Positions 9,150 to 16,533 of a stretch of 33,420 bases of DNA are shown in pieces. Positions within the stretch are counted from its first letter, which is position 1, and every line of letters starts with the position of its first letter. The notes below the pieces were generated by a model, which did not search any database, was not told the origin of the DNA, and saw only the letters and a list, made by a program, of their open reading frames with translations. This DNA is from Nitrospinaceae bacterium (GTDB lineage: Bacteria > UBA8248): the NCBI GenBank assembly GCA_018669005.1, contig JABJAL010000027.1, positions 1 through 33,420 on the forward strand. The letters are read 5' to 3'. The position numbers and the translations under genes were made by a program.

Positions 9150-9232
9150 GGAACCTTTCTTTCGAGAAAGGTTCCCGCCCTCCAAAGAACTTACCCCCTC
9201 TCCCTCCGGGAGAGGGTTGGGGTGAGGGGGGG
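9150..9232. repeat. Hairpin repeat element, copy 1
   Basis: The element has two palindromes. The first (9150-9175) has 11-base arms GGAACCTTTCT and AGAAAGGTTCC around TTCG. The second (9196-9216) has arms CCCTCTCCC and GGGAGAGGG around TCC, followed by TTGGGGTGAGGG. The linker CCAAAGAACTTA is shared with copy 2 at 12595-12682. It sits in the 313-base gap 8992-9304, downstream of the NDT-like gene and about 160 bases upstream of acyl-CoA synthetase copy 1. The rest of that gap shows no gene; it only has short imperfect repeats such as GAAATATCAACACC and GGAATATCAATG at 9095-9130. The CCCTCTCCC...GGGAGAGGG hairpin type is a common interspersed repeat in many bacterial genomes. Confidence 0.8.
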
Positions 9233-9304
9233 CTTCAATATAACAATTATCAAAACGGGCCTCATGGTGCGTTATGTTCGGGGCTCAGATGTCCACATCA
9301 GGGA

Positions 9305-10162
9305 CTAGAAGGGGATTTCATCAACCATAATATCTATGGGTAATTCGTAATCAAAATTACCTTCGGATGTAGAAAGTCTGAGGTTGGTTGTCCCGTGGAC
9401 TCTATATGAATCTTTGAGTTCTTCCCCTTTTGTTGCCAATGCCAACGTTCTCTTTAAATTGAATTTGATCTGAGCCCAAGAGTTTTTGTGGAGTCGTCTC
9501 ATTGGTGAATTTAAGAAATGTCTTATCTCATAGATCGGGAGGTCAGATTCTGTGGATGGGCATATTTTATTGTCCTGATATAAGTTCCATGCTTTGGTAG
9601 TGTAGAAATATATCGCATCAATTTCAGCAGAAGTATTGTTGGATTCATTAGAAAGATCGATTGTGAAATGCACGTCTCCTTGTGCTGAAAATTTACTCTT
9701 GTCCAAATAACCAAAAACATTCTTCAGGTTAACTTGAATGTGACTTTTTTCGATATTTTCGATTTCTTTTTTAGCCCACTCTAAATTTTCAGTCAGTTGG
9801 TGTTTCAGTTCTTGTATGGAGTCGGAATAGACAATATGCCGCTGATGCTTTAAGTCGAACGGGATGTCGTCAGAATTTGCTGTTAATAAAATACATAATT
9901 TTTCTTTCGCGTGAGCGTAACCTACTTCGTAAAATACGTTAGGATTTTGGCCGGTCATGTCAGCGATGATAATGTCCGCCACTTCGATCTGCCGATAAAT
10001 GCGTTCTAGTATTCCTTCGCTGTAAATTTGTTCGTCGACACGTTCAGCATGAATACCTATTTCCGCTGCTGCTTCTTTGATTCCAAATTTGTATAGATCG
10101 TTAAACTTGGAATCAAATGGCATTAGTACAAAAGCAAAGAACTTATGGGTGTCCATGGTCAA
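9305..10162 (-). CDS. Nucleoside 2-deoxyribosyltransferase/TIR-like domain protein with unknown C-terminal domain
   Basis: A 285-residue protein. The N-terminal domain (about 8-125) has FFAFVLMPFDSKFNDLY, EQIYSEGILERIYRQIEVAD, IIIADMTGQNPNVFYEVGYA and a strand CILLT. This pattern is shared by nucleoside 2-deoxyribosyltransferase-like and TIR-like Rossmann domains, where the Glu of the YEVGYA segment is the catalytic residue. A helix rich in Glu and Lys (about 125-145) links to a beta-rich C-terminal domain that I do not recognise. Proteins of this layout are often orphan genes or parts of defence islands as NAD- or nucleotide-processing enzymes; no partner is visible. TTG 10162 has AAGGA 6 bases upstream; ATG 10156 is the alternative. 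The gene is visibly richer in A and T than its neighbours, which suggests transfer. Confidence 0.68.
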   Translation of the reverse strand: MTMDTHKFFAFVLMPFDSKFNDLYKFGIKEAAAEIGIHAERVDEQIYSEGILERIYRQIEVADIIIADMTGQNPNVFYEVGYAHAKEKLCILLTANSDDIPFDLKHQRHIVYSDSIQELKHQLTENLEWAKKEIENIEKSHIQVNLKNVFGYLDKSKFSAQGDVHFTIDLSNESNNTSAEIDAIYFYTTKAWNLYQDNKICPSTESDLPIYEIRHFLNSPMRRLHKNSWAQIKFNLKRTLALATKGEELKDSYRVHGTTNLRLSTSEGNFDYELPIDIMVDEIPF

Positions 10163-10221
10163 GGCCTATCCTTGTTTTCTGATTGAGCTTTTGGATTGCA
10201 TGTATTTTATGAAGTGCCTCC

Positions 10222-10314
10222 TCAAACCGCCTCTCTTTTCGCATCAACCACATCTAAATCCCCAAACAACCCCATCACCATCTACCCCTCATCCCCACCA
10301 AGACAAATCACCGC
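10222..10314 (-). pseudogene. Decayed C-terminal remnant of a third acyl-CoA synthetase
   Basis: Read on the minus strand in one frame, this stretch gives ICLGGDEG, a stop codon, then MVMGLFGDLDVVDAKREAV and a stop. The final 28 codons of the acyl-CoA synthetase at 10599-12545 give YLGQDVGHMDM then SSLENPDVLDAIREAV and a stop. The two align without gaps with 14 identities in 28 positions, and the bases match well over the last 30 nucleotides (for example CGCCTCTC then CGCATC on the plus strand). The in-frame stop and the lack of the rest of the gene mark it as a relic. The DUF6868 gene lies exactly between this remnant and the intact 3' end, so it is flanked by two direct copies of the synthetase tail. 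Confidence 0.7.
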
Positions 10315-10318
10315 TACC

Positions 10319-10561
10319 TCACCCAATAATCCGTAGCGCAAAATAGGGCACAAGATTGAACATGAAGATGAAGATTTTAAAAAATGCGATTCCGGCATAG
10401 TTGATGGTGTCGAATTTCTCAATTGAGATTTTGAACCATTTGCTGTGGTAGCGGTACATCCAGTCATGCGCGAAGGCGAAAAACAGCCACCACCAGAGAA
10501 GCAACCCGATGTTGATGATGGCGCACCAGCCCAGAAAGTCTCGAAGCAGCTCAAGTGTCAT
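10319..10561 (-). CDS. DUF6868-family small membrane protein
   Basis: An 80-residue integral membrane protein with two long hydrophobic helices. The first is at about 13-30 (IINIGLLLWWWLFFAFA) and the second at about 55-75 (AGIAFFKIFIFMFNLVPYF). Between them lies a polar loop with the segment DWMYRYHSKWFKIS. The pattern TLELLRDFLGW at the start, the HDW and KWFKIS elements and the ending ALRIIG match the DUF6868 proteins I recall; their function is unknown. ATG 10561 has AGGAG 8 bases upstream. It starts 37 bases after the acyl-CoA synthetase stop, on the same strand. It lies between that gene's 3' end and a decayed copy of the same 3' end. Confidence 0.8.
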   Translation of the reverse strand: MTLELLRDFLGWCAIINIGLLLWWWLFFAFAHDWMYRYHSKWFKISIEKFDTINYAGIAFFKIFIFMFNLVPYFALRIIG

Positions 10562-10598
10562 GGTTTCATCTCCTGGCGACAGTAATTGTTAAGACAGC

Positions 10599-12545
10599 CT
10601 ACACCGCCTCTCGTATCGCATCCAAGACATCAGGGTTCTCCAAGGAACTCATGTCCATGTGGCCCACATCCTGCCCTAAATACACTTTCTTGATTGCGCC
10701 GCGAACGATTTTGGCCGAGCGCGTTTTGGGGAGCGCCTCGACAAACTTCACGTCGTCGGGCCGAAGGCTCTTGCCTAAATATTGGGCGGCCTGATCTTTG
10801 ATTTCCTCGCGCAGGGCGTCCGAGGGCGCAAAGCCGTTCCCCATAACGACAAAACAGGTGATTCCCTCGCCCTTGATGGGGTGGGGGGTGCCGATGGCGG
10901 CGGCCTCAATAACGCCGGGGTGTTTGATGACTTCGGCCTCGATTTCGCTGGGGCCCACGCGTTTGCCCGCAATTTTCAGGGTGTCGTCCGAGCGCCCGTA
11001 GAGATACCACAAACCGTCATCGTCCACCTTGGCCCAGTCGCCGTGGTACCAGATGCCCTCCCAGCGCGAAAAATAGGTTTCGATGTAGCGCTCGGATTCC
11101 TTTAAAAAACCTTTGGTGAGGGAAGGGATGGGTTGTTTTAAAACAAGGTGGCCCACCTCGCCGCGCACGGGCTTGCCCTCATCATTAAACACGTCGGTGT
11201 CGGTGCCCATGGATTGCGCGCCCAGCGTGCCGGGGGCGAGGTCCATCACCGGAAGGGGCTGGAGTAGGCAGGCGCCAATTTCTGTGCCGCCCGAAATGTT
11301 CATCACCGGGCAGCGGCCCCCGCCTACTTTATCGAAATACCACATGTAGGACTCATCGTCCCAGGGCTCGCCCGTGGAGCCAAGAACGCGGAGAGAGGAC
11401 AGATTGCGGTTCTCCACCCATTCGTCCCCAGCGGCTTTTAATACGCGAATCGCCGTTGGGGAGAGCCCCAGGTGCGTGACTTTGTGGTTCTCAACAATCT
11501 TCCAAAGCCTGTCGGGCTCCGGATGATTAGGCACGCTTTCATAAAGCAGGCAGGCGTTCCCGTGAAAATGAGAGCCCACAAGTTCGTAGGGTGCCATCAC
11601 CCAGCCAAAATCCGTGACCCAGTACATGGTGTCGCCCTCGCGCATGTCAAAACAATAGCGCATCTCGCGCGGGGGGCCCGTTAAGAGGCCTGCGTGGGTG
11701 TACATCGTGCCCTTGGGCTTGCCGGTGGTGCCCGAGGTGTACATGACCATTGAAATGTGGTCCGAGGGGAGCTGTTCTGTCTCGGCGGTGTCCGCCTGTC
11801 CTGAAACGAAGTCGTCCCACCACTCATCGCGCCCCGGGGTCATGGTGACCTCGCTCCCTGCCCGGCGGACGACAACCATTTTTTCAACCGAGGTGCCGCG
11901 TGCGAGCCCCGCATCGGCGGTGGCTTTTAAGGGAATCTGCTTGCCGCGCCGGATGGCGCCGTCCACGGTGAAGAGAATTTTTGCGCCCGAGTGTATCAGC
12001 CGCTCGGCGAGGCCCTCGGGGCCAAAGCCTGAAAAAACGGGGAGAACCGCGACGCCCGTCTTAAAGCAGGCGTACATGACGATCACGGCCTCAGGAACAA
12101 GGGGCAAAAACACGCCCGCCACATCGCCGGGCCTAAGGCCCATCCCGCGCATGGCGTTTGAGAGTTTTGAGACCTCTGCCGATAGCTCGCCGAAGGTGTA
12201 GCGCTTGACCTCGCCGCCGTCGCCTTCCCAAATAAGAGCGGTGTCATCTCGCCGTGGGCCGTCTGAGTGGCGGTCAATGCAGTTGAGCGCGATGTTTGTC
12301 TTCCCGCCAACAAACCACCTGGGCCAGGGGAAGCCGCCGCTCATGTCGAGCAATTCGTCGTAGGGCCGCTGCCACTCGAAATTGATGTCATCGAGAACGA
12401 CTTCCCAAAAACGCCGAATGTCTTTGACCGACCAGGCCAGGAGTTCTTGCCAGTCCGAGTGCCCAAGCTTTTTCATGAGCCGGGCAACGTGGCTGTTTTC
12501 CAGAAAGTCATCGTTCGGCCGCCAGATGATGTTGGAGTCGGTCAT
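10599..12545 (-). CDS. Acyl-CoA synthetase, acetyl/acetoacetyl-CoA synthetase-like (copy 2)
   Basis: A 648-residue paralogue of the gene at 7045-8991, with the same domain order and no large gaps. The ACAS_N region comes first (FWEVVLDDINFEW and RWFVGGKTNIALN). The phosphate loop YTSGTTGKPKGT is near 268, YGRSDDTLKIAGKRVGP near 515-530, and the A10 lysine in TRSAKI near 612. As in copy 1, the acetate-gating WWQTETG of Acs is replaced by SGGTEIGA, which argues for an acid larger than acetate. ATG 12545 has AGGGG 9 bases upstream. It follows three MBL-fold hydrolase genes on the same strand and could activate an acid that they release (inference). Its 3' end exists a second time as a relic downstream. 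Confidence 0.93.
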   Translation of the reverse strand: MTDSNIIWRPNDDFLENSHVARLMKKLGHSDWQELLAWSVKDIRRFWEVVLDDINFEWQRPYDELLDMSGGFPWPRWFVGGKTNIALNCIDRHSDGPRRDDTALIWEGDGGEVKRYTFGELSAEVSKLSNAMRGMGLRPGDVAGVFLPLVPEAVIVMYACFKTGVAVLPVFSGFGPEGLAERLIHSGAKILFTVDGAIRRGKQIPLKATADAGLARGTSVEKMVVVRRAGSEVTMTPGRDEWWDDFVSGQADTAETEQLPSDHISMVMYTSGTTGKPKGTMYTHAGLLTGPPREMRYCFDMREGDTMYWVTDFGWVMAPYELVGSHFHGNACLLYESVPNHPEPDRLWKIVENHKVTHLGLSPTAIRVLKAAGDEWVENRNLSSLRVLGSTGEPWDDESYMWYFDKVGGGRCPVMNISGGTEIGACLLQPLPVMDLAPGTLGAQSMGTDTDVFNDEGKPVRGEVGHLVLKQPIPSLTKGFLKESERYIETYFSRWEGIWYHGDWAKVDDDGLWYLYGRSDDTLKIAGKRVGPSEIEAEVIKHPGVIEAAAIGTPHPIKGEGITCFVVMGNGFAPSDALREEIKDQAAQYLGKSLRPDDVKFVEALPKTRSAKIVRGAIKKVYLGQDVGHMDMSSLENPDVLDAIREAV

Positions 12546-12594
12546 CGAATCTATCCCCTAAAAATCAAAACCTTGAATTAAACATCAAAAGACC

Positions 12595-12682
12595 GGAACC
12601 TTTCTTCGAAAGAAAGGTTCCAGACTTCCAAAGAACTTAATAATGCCCTCTCCAGTGAGAGAAGGGTGGCGTGAGGGCGGGT
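12595..12682. repeat. Hairpin repeat element, copy 2
   Basis: A diverged copy of the element at 9150-9232. The first palindrome (12595-12621) has 12-base arms GGAACCTTTCTT and AAGAAAGGTTCC around CGA. The linker CCAAAGAACTTA is kept. The second hairpin starts with CCCTCTC at 12646 and ends with GTGAGGG near 12677. Loops differ between the copies while the arms stay complementary, so the structure appears to be under selection or recently formed. It fills the 148-base gap between the last MBL gene (stop at 12694) and acyl-CoA synthetase copy 2, so it may act on mRNA stability or partial termination between them. Confidence 0.8.
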
Positions 12683-12693
12683 GGAGAGAGTCG

Positions 12694-13512
12694 CTACTTT
12701 CGCGCAGCCTCGTTAATCCACACCGAAAATCTTGTGCCCCGGTAAACATCGAACCTATCGCCTGAGGGGTGCTTCATCTTTTGCGGGGGGTCGTGTTTGC
12801 CCTCGGCGATGCCTTCAACGAGTTCAGCCATCTCGCCGATGATCGAGGGATCCGGAAATGCATCGGTGTGGCCTGAGCAAACCCACTTCACTTCGTTCTC
12901 GTTCGCTATTTTCTCAAGTTTTCTGAGTGAGGGGCCATAGTCCGAGAGCACGGCTGTCGCCACCCGAAGGTTGAGCGGCTGAAGTGGTTTTACGAGATCG
13001 CCGGAGATAAGAACGCCCTCTTTGTCATCTAGCAAAGATATAGAGCACGGCGAATGCCCTGGCGTGTCCCAAACGCGGAGCGTGCGCCCGCCAAGGTCCA
13101 GTACGTCGCCCTCTTTTACCTCGCGGCCTACCTTGCCGGGCTTTATCTTATAGCCCTCGGGCTCGAACTCTGGTGGAAACGGGAGGCCGTCTGCCCATCC
13201 CGAAATGACCTCGGTGCAGCGGACGGCATGGTCGTTGGTGAGTTGATCTGCCCCAAGTGGGTGAACGCCGACCGACTCCCAGCGGTGAGCCGAGCCGATG
13301 TGGTCCCAATGGGTGTGGGTAAGCACATGCTCGATGGGCTTGTCGGTTAAACTCTCGCACAGCGCGCGGAGGTCGCCAAAGCCCACGCCGCCGTCCAGGA
13401 GCAGGGCTTTTTCATCGCCGATGAAAAGAAACATCTTCCATCGACCGCCCTCGGTGAGTTGATAGGTGCCCGGTGCGATTTCCTCGACCCTGTACCAGCC
13501 CTCGGGACTCAT
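12694..13512 (-). CDS. MBL-fold metallohydrolase (tandem paralogue 1)
   Basis: A 272-residue metallo-beta-lactamase-fold hydrolase. The dinuclear metal site is complete: THTHWDH at about 65-71, the His of DTPGHSPCS near 150, the Asp of ISGDLV near 169 and the His of CSGHTD near 213. This resembles glyoxalase II and lactonase-like MBL proteins. The substrate is unknown; a thioester or lactone is typical. There is no signal peptide, so it is cytoplasmic. ATG 13512 has AGGGG 7 bases upstream. It is the last of three adjacent paralogues on the minus strand and is 33 bases from the next. Acyl-CoA synthetase copy 2 follows downstream. Confidence 0.92.
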   Translation of the reverse strand: MSPEGWYRVEEIAPGTYQLTEGGRWKMFLFIGDEKALLLDGGVGFGDLRALCESLTDKPIEHVLTHTHWDHIGSAHRWESVGVHPLGADQLTNDHAVRCTEVISGWADGLPFPPEFEPEGYKIKPGKVGREVKEGDVLDLGGRTLRVWDTPGHSPCSISLLDDKEGVLISGDLVKPLQPLNLRVATAVLSDYGPSLRKLEKIANENEVKWVCSGHTDAFPDPSIIGEMAELVEGIAEGKHDPPQKMKHPSGDRFDVYRGTRFSVWINEAARK

Positions 13513-13545
13513 GATGTTTCCCCTTTCGGTGAGTTTGTCTCTGCG

Positions 13546-14361
13546 CTATTTTCTTGCGTTATCGTTCGTCCAGACCTTGACGCCCGAAACGTCGTACTCA
13601 TCGATGACGCCCCACTTTCCGGCCTCAACTTTTTTCGGCGGCTCATGTTTTCCGGCCCATATGTCCTCAACGACACCGGCCATCTGTCCGATGATCGAGC
13701 GGTCGGAGTGGGGGCCCGTGTGGCCCGAGCAGACCCACTTGGCTTCATTCTCCTCAGCGATTTTTTCAAGCGTGCGCAGCGAGGGGCCGTACTCGGAAAA
13801 AACGGCGGTGGGCACCTGAATGAAGAGCACCTCGCCGGACCTCACGAGATCGCCCGTGACGAGGACGCCCTCTTTGTCGTCGTAGAGCGAAATGGAGCAG
13901 GGCGAATGTCCCGGCGTGTCCCACACTCTTAGCGTACGACCGCCAAGATCGATAACGTCGCCCTCTTTTACTTCCCAGCCGAAGTTGCCGGGCGGGATGG
14001 TGAAGCTTCCCGGATCGAAACCCTCGGGAAAGGGCTTTCCCTTCCAGTTTTCGACAAAATCCTTGCAGCCGGCCGAATAATCGTTCGCGAGCTGTGCTTT
14101 CCCATTGGGGTGAACGCCGATGGCGTCCCACTCGTGCATGGCACCGACGTGGTCCCAATGGGTGTGGGTCAAGACATGATCGATGGGCAAATCCGTGATG
14201 CTCTCGCAGAGCTTGCGGACGCTCCCGACGCCGATGCCGCCATCGAGCACGAGGGCTTTTTCCTCGCCGATGAAAAGAAAGATATTCCATCGGCTCGCCT
14301 CTGTGAACATGTAGGTGTTCGGTGCGAATTCCTGAACGTCGTACCAGTTTTGAGTGTCCAT
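13546..14361 (-). CDS. MBL-fold metallohydrolase (tandem paralogue 2)
   Basis: A 271-residue protein, similar in sequence over its full length to the genes on both sides. Metal ligands are THTHWDH near 65-71, the His of DTPGHSPCS, the Asp of VTGDLV and the His of CSGHTGP. Unlike paralogue 1 it carries WSLQ-free loops of slightly different length around 95-120, which may change substrate choice. The start ATG 14361 has only a weak GAGAGA purine run upstream. A 14-base perfect hairpin lies between it and paralogue 3. It is probably expressed from the same transcript. Confidence 0.92.
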   Translation of the reverse strand: MDTQNWYDVQEFAPNTYMFTEASRWNIFLFIGEEKALVLDGGIGVGSVRKLCESITDLPIDHVLTHTHWDHVGAMHEWDAIGVHPNGKAQLANDYSAGCKDFVENWKGKPFPEGFDPGSFTIPPGNFGWEVKEGDVIDLGGRTLRVWDTPGHSPCSISLYDDKEGVLVTGDLVRSGEVLFIQVPTAVFSEYGPSLRTLEKIAEENEAKWVCSGHTGPHSDRSIIGQMAGVVEDIWAGKHEPPKKVEAGKWGVIDEYDVSGVKVWTNDNARK

Positions 14362-14413
14362 ATTCTCTCTCTCTGGCTAGGGGTGGCTTGAACCTCTGGC
14401 GAGACGGTCATCT

Positions 14414-14454
14414 CGACCACTGCCCTGAGGCAGGTCGCCCCAGGGCAGTGGTCG
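14414..14454 (-). other. Perfect 14-bp hairpin between two MBL genes
   Basis: On the plus strand CGACCACTGCCCTG (14414-14427) and CAGGGCAGTGGTCG (14441-14454) form a perfect inverted repeat around 13 bases. On the transcribed minus strand it begins one base after the stop codon of the upstream MBL gene. It is not followed by a run of T, so it does not look like an intrinsic terminator. A smaller stem (CGAGA with TCTCG) follows at 14399-14415. It may protect the upstream message from 3' exonucleases or tune expression within the operon. Confidence 0.75.
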
Positions 14455-14455
14455 T

Positions 14456-15277
14456 TTATTTTCGCGCGGCGTCGTTAATCCAGACCTTGACGCGGGGGAA
14501 GACGTACTCGTCGACCTCACCCCAGTTGCCAGCGTCTACTTTATTGGGCGGATCGTGCTTGCCGGCCTGGAGCTCTTCAAGCTGTTGGGCAAACTCGCCG
14601 ATGACCGAAGGATCGGGGTAAGGCGGGGTGTGTCCCGAGGTGATCCACCGCACCTCGACCTCGGAGGCGAGTTTTTCCATCTTTCGCAGCGAAGGCGGAT
14701 AGTCCGAAAGCACCGCCGTGGGCACCTGGATGAACAGGCACTCCTCGGGGCGAATGAGGTCGCCCGAGACGAGGATTTTCTCGCGCTCATCGTATAGCGA
14801 AATGCTGCAGGGAGAGTGGCCAGGGGTGTCGTAAACCTGAAACTTGCGGTTCCCCAGGTCGAAGCTGTCGCCCTCTTGAAGCGTCCAGCCGAAGTTGGCG
14901 GCGGGGATATCGTAATTATCCGCGTCGAACCAATCCGGAAACGTATTGCCGCTAGAGGTCCACATCTTTGCGAACCCCTGGGCGTTCTTGGTGAGGTTCT
15001 GGGCCAGCAGGCCTTTTCCGGCGGGATGAACGCCCACATTGTCCCAGAGGTGCGCGGCACCAACGTGGTCCCAATGGGTGTGGGTGAGAATATGATCGAT
15101 GGGAAGATCGGTGATGCTCTCATGGAGCTTGCGCAGGTTGCCTATCCCGATGCCGCCGTCGATGGAAAGGGCTTTTTCATCTCCCACCAGCAGGAGCATG
15201 TTGAAGCGCCCGCCCTCGGTAATCTGATAGCTTCCGGGTGCGAACTCGTTGACGGTGTACCAATCCTGGGTGTCCAT
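14456..15277 (-). CDS. MBL-fold metallohydrolase (tandem paralogue 3)
   Basis: A 273-residue protein and the first of the three MBL genes in transcription order. The metal-binding residues are kept: THTHWDH near 65-71, DTPGHSPCS near 150, VSGDLI near 170 and TSGHTPP near 214. Its N-terminus (MDTQDWYTVNEFAPGSYQ) closely matches paralogue 2 (MDTQNWYDVQEFAPNTYM), which suggests that these two split more recently than paralogue 1. ATG 15277 has AGGAG 9 bases upstream, the best ribosome site of the three. An alpha/beta hydrolase gene precedes it across a 181-base gap that contains short degenerate repeats. The substrate is unknown. Confidence 0.92.
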   Translation of the reverse strand: MDTQDWYTVNEFAPGSYQITEGGRFNMLLLVGDEKALSIDGGIGIGNLRKLHESITDLPIDHILTHTHWDHVGAAHLWDNVGVHPAGKGLLAQNLTKNAQGFAKMWTSSGNTFPDWFDADNYDIPAANFGWTLQEGDSFDLGNRKFQVYDTPGHSPCSISLYDEREKILVSGDLIRPEECLFIQVPTAVLSDYPPSLRKMEKLASEVEVRWITSGHTPPYPDPSVIGEFAQQLEELQAGKHDPPNKVDAGNWGEVDEYVFPRVKVWINDAARK

Positions 15278-15317
15278 GGGTTCTTTCTCCTATAAATGTG
15301 GCAAATCCGCGCATTCG

Positions 15318-15377
15318 GACAAACACCCAGTGGGTGAGCACCCGACAGGTGAGTGCCCGAAAGGTAAAGACTCGTCG
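15318..15377. repeat. Degenerate 15-bp tandem repeat, about four units
   Basis: The units are GGACAAACACCCAGT, GGTGAGCACCCGACA, GGTGAGTGCCCGAAA and GGTAAAGACTCGTCG. Units two and three are the closest match. They lie in the leader region between the alpha/beta hydrolase and the first MBL gene, about 40-100 bases upstream of the MBL start. Confidence 0.5.
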
Positions 15378-15458
15378 CGCAGCGGCATAATGAAATAAAG
15401 TCTCAGTTGAACTTTCCGTTAATCTAGCCCCGCGAGAGCGCCAGATCAAGTAAACGTA

Positions 15459-16373
15459 TCAGCCCTTGAAAACGGGGTCGGGTTGGCTGAAATAGCTCCC
15501 AATCAAGTGGAAAACGATCTCGAAATTCTTCATCTGAAGGCTGGCATGCGAGATGCCGGGCATCACTGCGAACTGCTTGTCCGGGTTGGGTAGCAGATTG
15601 AAGAACTCGATCAAGTCTTCATACGAGGCGATGCCATCCCACTCCCCGCGTGTGATGAGCACGGGCACTGTCAGTTTGCGGGGATTGATCACGGGCAGGT
15701 GCCGCGTCATGTCGATATAGGTGCCGTTTGGCACCGAGTCGTCGAGCTCGCAGCAAGCCTCGGCAAAAGCCTTGATCACGTCAGGCCGGGCGGCCTTGGC
15801 GTGCTTATCGCGGCTGAAAATGGTGCGGATAAATTTCGAGTGGATGGCCCGCCGGTCGGTGGCCTTGGCCGTGGCGAATTTTTTGGCCCTGTCCTTGAGG
15901 GTGGGGCTTCCCTTTCCGGTCCAGACAAAGGCGTCGAGGATGACGCGTTTTACGAACTGGGGATACTTTTGCGCGAACAGCGCCGCCCGGAGTGCGCCCG
16001 AGGAGATGCCGTACATCAAGAAAGACTTGGCCCCCGAAGTCTTGCGAATATATTTCGCCGTGGCCAGAAGGTCCTCGGCCCCGCGTTTAATGCCGGCGTG
16101 GACTTTCCTGTCCTTCGTCGAGCGGCCATAGCCTTCATGGTCCACCGTCCAAACGTCGAAATTGCGCTCGGCCAGATAGTCCATTAAGGAATGTCCCGGC
16201 CTGCCCGGCACAGTGAGGTCGAAACTCGGGGTCGAGGCCATCGAGGAGCCGTGCACGAGGATGACAGAGCCCGCTGGTTTTCTAAGACCTTGCCGGCGTT
16301 TTCGCCACATATAAAGATCGGCGCCGCCGTGGTGTGTCCAATGCTCAGAACCAATAATTTTCACCTTCGCCAT
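15459..16373 (-). CDS. Alpha/beta hydrolase
   Basis: A 304-residue serine hydrolase. The oxyanion-hole segment VILVHGSSMAS is near 37-47. The nucleophile elbow MYGISSGALRA is near 120 (Ser within G-I-S-S-G). The acid is in ITRGEWDGI near 245 and the catalytic His in PGISHASLQ near 275. This is the usual order for esterases and lipases of the family. I moved the start to ATG 16373 because AAAGGA sits 6 bases before it; the longer TTG-initiated frame from 16388 would place this ribosome site inside the coding region. It is the first gene of the minus-strand run that continues into the MBL genes. It is divergent from the VOC gene at 16534. The substrate is unknown. Confidence 0.9.
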   Translation of the reverse strand: MAKVKIIGSEHWTHHGGADLYMWRKRRQGLRKPAGSVILVHGSSMASTPSFDLTVPGRPGHSLMDYLAERNFDVWTVDHEGYGRSTKDRKVHAGIKRGAEDLLATAKYIRKTSGAKSFLMYGISSGALRAALFAQKYPQFVKRVILDAFVWTGKGSPTLKDRAKKFATAKATDRRAIHSKFIRTIFSRDKHAKAARPDVIKAFAEACCELDDSVPNGTYIDMTRHLPVINPRKLTVPVLITRGEWDGIASYEDLIEFFNLLPNPDKQFAVMPGISHASLQMKNFEIVFHLIGSYFSQPDPVFKG

Positions 16374-16533
16374 GGTGTTTCCTTTCAATGATAGTTAAAG
16401 AGGCAACAAAGTTCAGTGTTTTGGTTTTTCCCTTGGGTGGCGCGAGCTTTCAGCGTACTATGGCGGGCTCAAAATGAAAATTGGTCCTCAGCTGTTCCCC
16501 AAGCGGAATTTTTCCATACTGGAGGGAAATTCG

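Noticed and set aside
11698-12201. 167-codon plus-strand open frame opposite acyl-CoA synthetase copy 2
   Set aside because: It is antisense to a clear gene with full ANL motifs, has no ribosome site and its sequence is a low-complexity mirror of that gene.
15699-16187. 162-codon plus-strand open frame opposite the alpha/beta hydrolase
   Set aside because: It is a GC-driven shadow of the hydrolase, which has an intact catalytic triad; no protein family is visible.
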